From the NCBI RefSeq assembly GCF_000830005.1, contig NZ_CP010407.1:372001-436000 (forward strand): a stretch of 64,000 bases of DNA, in the 5' to 3' direction. This DNA comes from Streptomyces vietnamensis. Its GTDB lineage: Bacteria; Actinomycetota; Actinomycetes; Streptomycetales; Streptomycetaceae. Position 1 is the first letter of the stretch. Every line of letters starts with the position of its first letter. Under the pieces are notes generated by a model. The model ran no database searches. It was not told the DNA's origin and was given only the letters and a program-made list of their open reading frames with translations. Made by a program: the position numbers and the translations under genes. This document shows, in pieces, positions 41,708 to 47,971 of this stretch.

Positions 41708-43000
41708 TCACACGGACGTGGCGGTGGGCTCCGGTGCGGTACGGGTACGGGCGTCGGCGCGCGGCGTGGCGGTGGCCGCCCCACCGCGCAGGGCGACGGC
41801 CGCGGCGACCGGGGAGAGGAGGGCGAGGCCCGCGCACAGCAGCCAGGTCCCGGTCACCCCGAGGGAGAGCGAGACGGGGCTGAACACCGCCAGGGACAGC
41901 GGCGCCGCGCCGATGCCGGAGAGCGCGAAGGTGGACATCGCGGCGCCCATCCGCCCCTCGGGAACGGCCTGTTGGTAGGCGGTGACCAGGGCGGGACCGT
42001 TGAGGCCGGAGAGCAGGCCGACGACGCCGGCCGTGGCGGCCAGGACGACGGCCGAGGGGACGAGGGCCATGGCGGCCATGCCGGCCGCGAGACCGACACC
42101 GGTCACCACGAGCTTGGTGTGCGCCGGGATGCGGTGGGCGAGGGCCGCGCCCAGGGCGGCGGAGGCCAGCGCACCGGCGCCGAAGACGGACAGGACCATG
42201 GCGACGGCGCCGACGCCCCAGCCCTCGTCGGCGGCCCGCAGGGGCAGGGCGACCTCGGCCGGCCACAGGAACGCCAGGTCCATGCAGAAGCAGGCGACGA
42301 ACATCCACCGCAGGCGCGGGTGCGCGGCGAGGAGACGGAAGCCGTCGCCGGAGCGGCGCAGCAGCGAGGGCCCCTGCGGAGCCCGCTCGGGCCTGGTCAT
42401 ACCGTGGGTGACGTGGGCGGCGCAGGCCAGCCAGACGGCGCAGCCGACGGCCGCTGCCGTCATGGCCACGGGCAGGCCGCCGACGACCACCAGCCAGGCG
42501 CCGAGGGGCGAGCCCGCGATGGGGGCGAGGCGCAGCACCATGGAGAAGAGGGAGTTGGCGCGGCCGAGCTGCTCCTGGGGGGCGAGGCGGGGCAGCAGGA
42601 CCCCGGAGGCGGGGCCGGTGAGGCCGAGCAGGACGCCGTCGACGAGGGCGACGGCGATCAGCGGCCACAGGGACTCGGTGGTGGCGGTCACCGCCACTCC
42701 GGCCGCGAGGACGAGGACGCGGACGCTCGTCGCGCGGAGCAGAACGGCGCGGGGGCCGAGCGCGTCGGCGAGCGCTCCTCCGAAGAGGAGGAGCAGGGCG
42801 CGCGGCAGGGTGGCGGAGAGGGTGACGTACGTGACGGCTTCGCGGCCGCCGAGCTGGACGGCCGTCCAGCTCATGGCGATCAGGAGGGCGAAGCTGCCCG
42901 CCTGGACGGCGGCCTGGCCGATGACGAGACTGCTGACGCGACGCCAGTCGACGGCGGACGCTTCGCCTGCCGGTGCGCCGGCTGCGGGGGTCGTTCCCAT
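41708..43000 (-). CDS. MFS exporter in the NRPS cluster (EntS-like)
   Basis: A 430-residue MFS protein with 12 predicted helices, from SLVIGQAAVQAGSFALLIAMSW to GTWLLCAGLALLSPVAAAVAL. The loop GGALADALGPRAVLLRA and the second-half PIAGSPLGAWLVVVGGLP resemble the EntS/YfiS-type exporters often found with peptide and siderophore genes. Start ATG at 43000, about 48 bp after the small unknown gene. Probably exports the peptide product and gives self-protection. Confidence 0.88.
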   Translation of the reverse strand: MGTTPAAGAPAGEASAVDWRRVSSLVIGQAAVQAGSFALLIAMSWTAVQLGGREAVTYVTLSATLPRALLLLFGGALADALGPRAVLLRATSVRVLVLAAGVAVTATTESLWPLIAVALVDGVLLGLTGPASGVLLPRLAPQEQLGRANSLFSMVLRLAPIAGSPLGAWLVVVGGLPVAMTAAAVGCAVWLACAAHVTHGMTRPERAPQGPSLLRRSGDGFRLLAAHPRLRWMFVACFCMDLAFLWPAEVALPLRAADEGWGVGAVAMVLSVFGAGALASAALGAALAHRIPAHTKLVVTGVGLAAGMAAMALVPSAVVLAATAGVVGLLSGLNGPALVTAYQQAVPEGRMGAAMSTFALSGIGAAPLSLAVFSPVSLSLGVTGTWLLCAGLALLSPVAAAVALRGGAATATPRADARTRTAPEPTATSV

Positions 43001-43048
43001 GGGGTCGGCTTTCTGTGGTCGATGCGGAGGAAGGTGCGGTGGCCGTGG

Positions 43049-43402
43049 TCAGAGGGATGTGCGGACGTGGACCCGGACGCCGGCCGCGTCGCCCCTGAGG
43101 GTGGCGGCGACGGCCAGGGCCACGGCGCGGTCGGCGGCCCGGCGCACGGCGCGGCGGCGGCGCGTGCCGAAGGCGCTGGGCCGGGAGGTGACCTGGGCGG
43201 GCGGCCGGGGCGTACGCAGTTCGACGCGGCCGCCGAGGTAGCCCCGGCCCGCCTCGGCGAGGACGCGCTGCGCGGTGTGCCGGGCCGTGGTGCCGAGGCC
43301 GGTGCCGTCGCGGGAGACCGTCACGGTGATGCCGGGGGCCTCCCGGACGGAGAAGCAGGCGCGGACGGCGTGGTCGGCGGCGCGCCGCCGGTGCGCGGTC
43401 AC
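43049..43402 (-). CDS. unknown small Arg-rich protein in the NRPS cluster
   Basis: A 117-residue protein I do not recognise. It contains ITVTVSRDGTGLGTTARHTA, GGRVELRTPRPPAQV and a C-terminal AVALAVAATLRGDAAGVRVHV; about one residue in six is Arg. No signal peptide, membrane helix or metal motif. The start is GTG at 43402, overlapping the stop of the FMN enzyme gene (GTGA), so it is translated together with it and may be a partner subunit. A downstream start cannot be excluded. Confidence 0.6.
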   Translation of the reverse strand: MTAHRRRAADHAVRACFSVREAPGITVTVSRDGTGLGTTARHTAQRVLAEAGRGYLGGRVELRTPRPPAQVTSRPSAFGTRRRRAVRRAADRAVALAVAATLRGDAAGVRVHVRTSL

Positions 43403-44685
43403 GGCGTCGCCCCCGTCAGGTCGGCGGTGCGCTCGGGGTGCGACGGGTGGCCGTCCGGCCACCACAGGTCCTCGGGGTCCAGGGCGGTGACGCCGTACTT
43501 GCCCAACGCGCTGATCAGCAGCCGCAGTTCGAGGGCGATGCTGTCGACGAGGCGCTCCAGGCCGTGCTCCGGGTCCTCGTCGACGGCCACGAGGGCCGCT
43601 CGGCCGAGACCGACGGCGGTGGCCCCCAGGGCGAGGGCGCGGACGGCGCGGCCGCCCTCCCACATGCCGCCGGAGGCGAGGAGGCAGCCGTCGGGGCGGC
43701 CGATGCGGCGCAGGCACGCGGCGAGGGGCAGGCCGACGTGGTCGAGGAAGACGCCCGGCGCCCAGCCGGTGCCGCCTTCGGCTCCGTCGACGGTGACGGC
43801 GTCCGCTCCGGCGGACCAGGCGGTGCGGGCGGCGTGGGCGATGTCGCGGCCCGGGTGGAACTTCACCCAGGTACGGGCCTTGGGGAAGTTGTTCCGCATG
43901 AAGCGCAGCTGCTGACGGAGGATCTCGTCGGTGAAGGTCCCGGGGGTGGCGCAGCGCAGCTGGCGCTCGCCGTCCGGGTCGAGGACCTTGCGGACCGTGA
44001 AACGGCGGGCGAGCTGCTCCGCCTCGGCGCGGTCGACGACGGTCATGCCGCCGAGACCGGGCTTGGCGCCCTGACCTGTCTTCAGCTCGAAGGCGAGCCG
44101 CCCGCTCTCCAGGAGGGGCCGGAAGGCGGGGTCGCTGTAGAGGAGGTTCCAGACCTCGGAGTCGGCGTCCTCGGTGGACTGCTGGACGACGACGCCGCCG
44201 GCTCCGTCGGGTGCGGCGTCGAGGTAGGCCTCGACGCGGGCGAGGAGTGCGGAGCGGGTGGCGTCGCCGGCGCGGCGGTAGCCGTGCACGGGGATCATGT
44301 TCTCCCCGATGACCATGGGGATGCCGAGCCGGGCCGCCTGCCGGCCGGCGTGGACGGCGAGGTCGCCGCTGCCGGCGCGGGTGGAGCCGAAGGCGGACAG
44401 GTAGAGGGGCAGCCGGGAGGTGAAGCCGCCGATGCGGGAGCCGAGTTCGACGTCGGTGAACTCCGGCTCGCGGGCGAGGTCGATGAGCTTCTCCAGGCGC
44501 TGGGGCATGAAGACGGGCGGGACGATGCGCGCCCGGTCGAGCTCGTCGGCGGCGGGGGTCCCCGTACGCGGTCCGTACAGCTGTGTGCCGTACGTGGTGG
44601 GGTCGGGGAAGACCTCGGCGGTGCCGTTGCGGGCGCGGGCGCGTATCGCCCGCTCGGGGAAGCCGGGGGCGCCGAGGGCGGTCAC
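43399..44685 (-). CDS. FMN-binding glutamate-synthase-like enzyme (GltB central/FMN domain only)
   Basis: A 428-residue TIM-barrel flavoprotein related to the FMN domain of glutamate synthase. Key parts: FELKTGQGAKPGLGG, VKFHPGRDIAHAARTAW and VTVDGAEGGTGWAPGVFLDHVG, then CLLASGGMWEGGRAVRALALGATAVGLGRAAL. The N-terminal Ntn amidotransferase domain, the C-terminal GXGXG domain and the Cys cluster for a 3Fe-4S centre are missing. Homologues include stand-alone GltB-like proteins and N-methylglutamate synthase subunits. The start is GTG at 44685, overlapping the AsnRS-like stop. In this cluster it may aminate, reduce or oxidise a glutamate- or methylaspartate-derived intermediate; the reaction is not established. 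Confidence 0.82.
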   Translation of the reverse strand: MTALGAPGFPERAIRARARNGTAEVFPDPTTYGTQLYGPRTGTPAADELDRARIVPPVFMPQRLEKLIDLAREPEFTDVELGSRIGGFTSRLPLYLSAFGSTRAGSGDLAVHAGRQAARLGIPMVIGENMIPVHGYRRAGDATRSALLARVEAYLDAAPDGAGGVVVQQSTEDADSEVWNLLYSDPAFRPLLESGRLAFELKTGQGAKPGLGGMTVVDRAEAEQLARRFTVRKVLDPDGERQLRCATPGTFTDEILRQQLRFMRNNFPKARTWVKFHPGRDIAHAARTAWSAGADAVTVDGAEGGTGWAPGVFLDHVGLPLAACLRRIGRPDGCLLASGGMWEGGRAVRALALGATAVGLGRAALVAVDEDPEHGLERLVDSIALELRLLISALGKYGVTALDPEDLWWPDGHPSHPERTADLTGATP

Positions 44686-45686
44686 GGGGCCACCACCCCG
44701 GGGAGCTTCGGGTAGGCGCTGACCTGCCACAGGGCGTCGAGGCCGGTGAGGAAGCGGACGAGGCGCTGCAGACCCATGCCGAACCCGGCGCTGGCCGGCA
44801 TGCCCTCACGGGCCTCCTTGAGGTACCAGGCGTACTTGGCGGGGTTCTCGCCGCTCTCCCGCATGCGGGTGACGATGGTGGCGTAGTCGGCCTCGCGCTC
44901 GCTCCCGGAGACGAGCTCGCCGTATCCGTGCGGGGCGATGAGGTCGAAGTTGCGCAGGACGCCGGGGCGTTCGGGGTCCTCCCGGTCGTAGAAGCCGCGG
45001 GAGCCCTTGGGGTAGTCGTTGACGAAGAAGGGACGGTCGCTCTCCAGGGAGAGGATCCGTTCGCCGGCCCAGTCGATCTCGCCGTCGGGGTTCTGCGGGT
45101 GACCGGCGGCGAGGAGCCGGGCCACGGCGTCGTCGTGGGTGCGGACGTCGTACTTGCCGGCACGGACGTCGGCGAAGTCGCCCTCGATCCGGCCGAGTTC
45201 GGTCAGGATCTCGGGGACGGCCGTCCACACGTGCTCGGTGACGTGCGTCAGCAGTCCTGCGGCGATCTCCTGGGCGTCCTCGCGGCTCCCGTCGGCGATC
45301 TCCACGTCGATCTGGTGGAACTCGACGAGGTGACGGCCGGTGCCGGCGGTCTCCTCGGGCTCGACGCGCACGTTGGGGGCGACGTAGAAGAGCCGGGGGA
45401 AGCCGCGGAGGGACGCCTGCTTGTAGAGGATGGCGCTGGTCATCAGCTTGTACGGGTGGCCGTAGTAGTCGACGTCGAGGGCCTTGGCGCCGCGGCCGCC
45501 CGGGTCGGTGACGGGTCCGACGAGCGGGGGCAGCAGCTCGGTGAAGCCCTCGCCGCGCAGGAACGCACGGGCGGCGTGGAGGGCCTCCTGCTGGACGAGC
45601 ATCGCGGCGCGCAGCCGGGGCGAGCGGAGGTGTTCGCCCAGCGGGGGCGGGGTGGCCGGGGCACCGGTGGGGTGGGCGTTGTCCAT
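44682..45686 (-). CDS. AsnRS/AspRS catalytic-domain paralogue (asparagine-synthetase-like)
   Basis: A 334-residue class II aminoacyl-tRNA-synthetase fold without the N-terminal OB anticodon-binding domain. Motif 2 is VRVEPEET-GTGRHLVEFHQID (usual FRxE is VRVE here); motif 3 is GFGMGLQRLVRFLTGL; the Asp/Asn pocket region is like AsnRS. The best-known analogue is the archaeal asparagine synthetase descended from AspRS/AsnRS, which amidates aspartate with ATP. Between the glutamate mutase genes and the GltB-like gene it could adenylate and amidate 3-methylaspartate; that is inference. The ATG at 45686 follows a 20-bp tandem repeat. Confidence 0.85.
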   Translation of the reverse strand: MDNAHPTGAPATPPPLGEHLRSPRLRAAMLVQQEALHAARAFLRGEGFTELLPPLVGPVTDPGGRGAKALDVDYYGHPYKLMTSAILYKQASLRGFPRLFYVAPNVRVEPEETAGTGRHLVEFHQIDVEIADGSREDAQEIAAGLLTHVTEHVWTAVPEILTELGRIEGDFADVRAGKYDVRTHDDAVARLLAAGHPQNPDGEIDWAGERILSLESDRPFFVNDYPKGSRGFYDREDPERPGVLRNFDLIAPHGYGELVSGSEREADYATIVTRMRESGENPAKYAWYLKEAREGMPASAGFGMGLQRLVRFLTGLDALWQVSAYPKLPGVVAP

Positions 45687-45700
45687 GACGGGGCTCCTGT

Positions 45701-45790
45701 TCGGGGCGGCGTGGGTGTTGTCGGGGCGTCTTGGGTGCGTTCGGGGCGGCGTGGGCGTCCTCGGGGTGGCGTGGGCGCGTTCGGGGGCGG
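45701..45790. repeat. 20-bp tandem repeat, 4.5 copies
   Basis: Units of exactly 20 bp at 45701-45720, 45721-45740, 45741-45760 and 45761-45780 with a half copy to 45790, each starting TCGGGG and centred on GCGTGGG. It fills nearly all of the 105-bp gap between the mutase epsilon gene stop and the AsnRS-like start, that is, the leader of the latter on the minus strand. Confidence 0.85.
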
Positions 45791-45791
45791 C

Positions 45792-47129
45792 TCAGACGGT
45801 GAGCGGGGTGGCCTGCGGGCGGTCGTGGCCTTCGCCGCTGTCGCGGTGGCTGTCCCTGTCGCGGTGCCGGGGGCTGTCGTACCGGTCGGCGACGTGGTGG
45901 AGGGCGGCGAGCAGGCCGGCCGAGGTGAGGGGGGCCGCGTCGGCCGCCGCGTCCGGGCGGATCGGCATCGCGCCGGTCCGGGCCCAGCGGAGCCGGCCCC
46001 CGGGGTCGACGAACCCGAGGGAGCGGCCGGCGTTGTCGGGATGGAGGCAGAAGGGAACGTCGAGCAGCCCTCGTTCGAAGGCGGCCGGCAGGGCCCGGGA
46101 CAGGTCGGGGTGGAGGCCGAGGACGGTCTCGACGAGGGTGCGGGCCTCCTCGTACACCTCACCGCCTCCTTCGGCCGCAGGATCCGGGGCCGGGGGTCCG
46201 GCGAGCGCGGCGGCCGCGGCGGCGGTCTCCAGGGCGCGGACGTTCTCCTCGACGGTCGGGAGGCGATGGGCCTCGGCGGTGGTCTTGACGATGAGGCGGC
46301 CCGCGCCGGAGCGCACGGCGAGGCGGGCGGAGGCCTCCAGGAGGCGGGTGGCGCCCTGTTCGGTGCGCGGATAGACGCCCATGTAGGTGTAGAGGACGAC
46401 GTGGTGGTCGATGCCGTCGGGCAGGAATTCGGCAGCGAGCCGGTGCAGGGCGCGCAGGGCCTCCTCGTCCTGGGCCGGGTCGGTCTGCTGGGCATAGCTG
46501 AGCGAGACGCTGCGCAGCCCGAACTGCATGAAGAACAGGCACTCCAGGACGCTCGTGGCCACCAGGAGGCCGGGCGGGCAGAGCTGCCCGAGCAGGCAGC
46601 CGCCGAAGCTCTCCAGATGGGGTACGGCTCCGGGGCGCGCCCCGGTGGCGAGGAGTTCGCAGGCGCGGGCCCAGGCGGTGACGGACTCCCGCAGGGGGGT
46701 GCGGCCGTAGGGCAGGCAGTACGAGACGGGGCCGCCTTCGGTGGCGTCGAGGCCGGCCGCGGTGAGTGCCCGGACGATGGCCAGGGGGCGGGCGGAGCCG
46801 TGCCTGACCTGTACGGGGAAGTCCGCGTCGAACAGCCCGTCGAGGACGGCCCGGGTGGTGGCCGGGGAGTGCGCGGCGATCGGGTAGCCGTTGAGGCGGC
46901 TCCCCTCGGCGACGGCGGCGCGGGCGGCGGCGAGGTCGCCGACGCGGGTGTAGCTGTCGACGGTCAGGGTGCCCGCGGTGTGGGCGGTGGCGGCCCTGGT
47001 CCGGGCGAGCCCGGCCCGCATGCGGCCGGGGTCGCCGAAGCCCATGCGGGGCTGGACGACGAGCCGGCCGGCGGCCGCGGACGCGGCGACGAAACGGCCG
47101 AAGTCGGGGGCGGGGGCCGGGGCGGTCAA
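45792..47129 (-). CDS. glmE: methylaspartate (glutamate) mutase, epsilon subunit
   Basis: A 445-residue TIM-barrel subunit of B12-dependent glutamate mutase, which interconverts L-glutamate and (2S,3S)-3-methylaspartate. Family stretches include VVQPRMGFGDPGRMRAGL, GYPIAAHSPATTRAVLDGL, VRHGSARPLAIVRAL, EGGPVSYCLPYGRTPLRES, LESFGGCLLGQLCPPGLLVA and LSYAQQTDPAQDEEAL. The start is an unusual TTG at 47129: it has an ideal AAGGAGG six bases upstream and its TTGA overlaps the sigma-subunit stop. The C-terminal 45 residues are low-complexity (His/Arg/Asp) and unlike the family. Similar subunits supply 3-methylaspartate in friulimicin, skyllamycin and vicenistatin pathways. Confidence 0.93.
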   Translation of the reverse strand: MTAPAPAPDFGRFVAASAAAGRLVVQPRMGFGDPGRMRAGLARTRAATAHTAGTLTVDSYTRVGDLAAARAAVAEGSRLNGYPIAAHSPATTRAVLDGLFDADFPVQVRHGSARPLAIVRALTAAGLDATEGGPVSYCLPYGRTPLRESVTAWARACELLATGARPGAVPHLESFGGCLLGQLCPPGLLVATSVLECLFFMQFGLRSVSLSYAQQTDPAQDEEALRALHRLAAEFLPDGIDHHVVLYTYMGVYPRTEQGATRLLEASARLAVRSGAGRLIVKTTAEAHRLPTVEENVRALETAAAAAALAGPPAPDPAAEGGGEVYEEARTLVETVLGLHPDLSRALPAAFERGLLDVPFCLHPDNAGRSLGFVDPGGRLRWARTGAMPIRPDAAADAAPLTSAGLLAALHHVADRYDSPRHRDRDSHRDSGEGHDRPQATPLTV

Positions 47130-47536
47130 GCCGGCACCTCCTTGCGGGCGCGTGCGGCGAGGAACTCGCGCAGGGCGTCCAGGTCCTCGCCGAGCACGGC
47201 GTCGCAGCCGGCCTCGGTCAGCCGCGCCACGTCCGCCTCCTGGCGGTGTCCGGCGACGCCGAGCTTGCCGCCGAGCACCACGGGGAGGCCGGCCAGGGCG
47301 GGTTCCGCGCGCAGTCGGCGGACGGCGGCGAGTCCGTCGCGGTAGCCGTGCCCGTTGACACTGCTGAGCACCACCGCGTCGGGCGCGTGCCGCAGACAGC
47401 CGGCGAGCAGCAGCTCGGCAGGGGCGCAGGGACCGAGCCCGACGACCTGGTGGCCCTGTTCCTGGAGGAAGAGACGGAGGTACACGAGATTCCATGTGTG
47501 GGAATCCGATGCGGTTCCGCTCAGGAGTATCTTCAT
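47126..47536 (-). CDS. glmS: methylaspartate (glutamate) mutase, cobalamin-binding S subunit
   Basis: A 136-residue B12-binding Rossmann protein. It begins MKILLSGTASDSHTWNLVYL with the lower axial His13 in D-S-H; the family motif DxHxxG reads DxHxxN here, as in several cluster-borne versions. SSVNGHGYRD and VVLGGKLG supply the Ser and Gly-Gly parts of the nucleotide-tail pocket. It forms the holoenzyme with the epsilon subunit. Start ATG at 47536. A hairpin terminator (47630-47664) separates it from the MbtH/NRPS genes, so the mutase operon may have its own promoter; AT-rich AAAATTAT lies about 10 bp before the ATG. Confidence 0.92.
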   Translation of the reverse strand: MKILLSGTASDSHTWNLVYLRLFLQEQGHQVVGLGPCAPAELLLAGCLRHAPDAVVLSSVNGHGYRDGLAAVRRLRAEPALAGLPVVLGGKLGVAGHRQEADVARLTEAGCDAVLGEDLDALREFLAARARKEVPA

Positions 47537-47629
47537 GGGTCGAGGATAATTTTCCGGGGATTCCGGAAGGGGAAGTACGACCGGCAGCAAGGACCGGCAC
47601 TTTCGTTCTGGGATTTCCCCACGGGAAAA

Positions 47630-47664
47630 GCGCCGTGCCCCGCATCGGCTGCGGGGCACGGCGC
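47630..47664 (-). terminator. strong intrinsic terminator between NRPS/MbtH and mutase genes
   Basis: A perfect 14-bp stem: GCGCCGTGCCCCGC (47630-47643), 7-nt loop, GCGGGGCACGGCGC (47651-47664). On the minus strand it is followed by TTTTCCC. It would stop transcripts coming from the NRPS genes and MbtH before the glutamate mutase operon. Confidence 0.85.
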
Positions 47665-47684
47665 TTCGGTCGAGGGCGCGTCAA

Positions 47685-47759
47685 GCCTTATGTGTTCGGG
47701 CCTTATGTGTTCGGACCTTACGCGTTCGGGCCTTATGTGTTCGGACCGTACGTGTTCAG
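47685..47759. repeat. 15-bp tandem repeat, five copies
   Basis: Units of exactly 15 bp at 47685, 47700, 47715, 47730 and 47745, consensus (G/A)CCTTATGTGTTCGG. The stop codon of the MbtH-like gene (47756-47758) lies inside the last unit, so the repeat is its 3' untranslated region and ends 20 bp before the terminator stem. The period is a multiple of three and the plus strand would read Pro-Tyr-Val-Phe-Gly repeats, but nothing indicates translation. Confidence 0.88.
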
Positions 47760-47971
47760 GCGTACTGGGCGACGAGGCTGCGCGGGCGGATGTCGGTCCA
47801 GTGGGCGGTGATGTACTCCAGGGCTTCGGCGCGGTTCCCGGCGCCCCAGACGCTGGTCCAGCCAGCCGGGATGTCCGCGAAGGCGGGCCACAGGGAGTGC
47901 TGGCCCTCGTCGTTCACGACGACGTGGAAGGTGCCCTCGGCGTTGTCGAACGGGTTGACGGACTCGCTCAT
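47756..47971 (-). CDS. MbtH-like protein
   Basis: A 71-residue MbtH-family chaperone of NRPS adenylation domains. Signature: [37 protein letters not shown] and [10 protein letters not shown]. Such proteins bind A domains and promote folding and activity. The ATG at 47971 overlaps the stop of the large NRPS gene (ATGA), so it is produced in proportion to it. Likely partners are the A domains of that protein and of the A-T didomain. The stop codon falls in a 15-bp tandem repeat. Confidence 0.96.
   Translation of the reverse strand: MSESVNPFDNAEGTFHVVVNDEGQHSLWPAFADIPAGWTSVWGAGNRAEALEYITAHWTDIRPRSLVAQYA

Noticed and set aside
47494..47811. A plus-strand frame reading Pro-Tyr-Val-Phe-Gly repeats.
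   Set aside because: The repeats come from the 15-bp tandem array; the rest of the frame has no similarity and covers the end of MbtH and a terminator.
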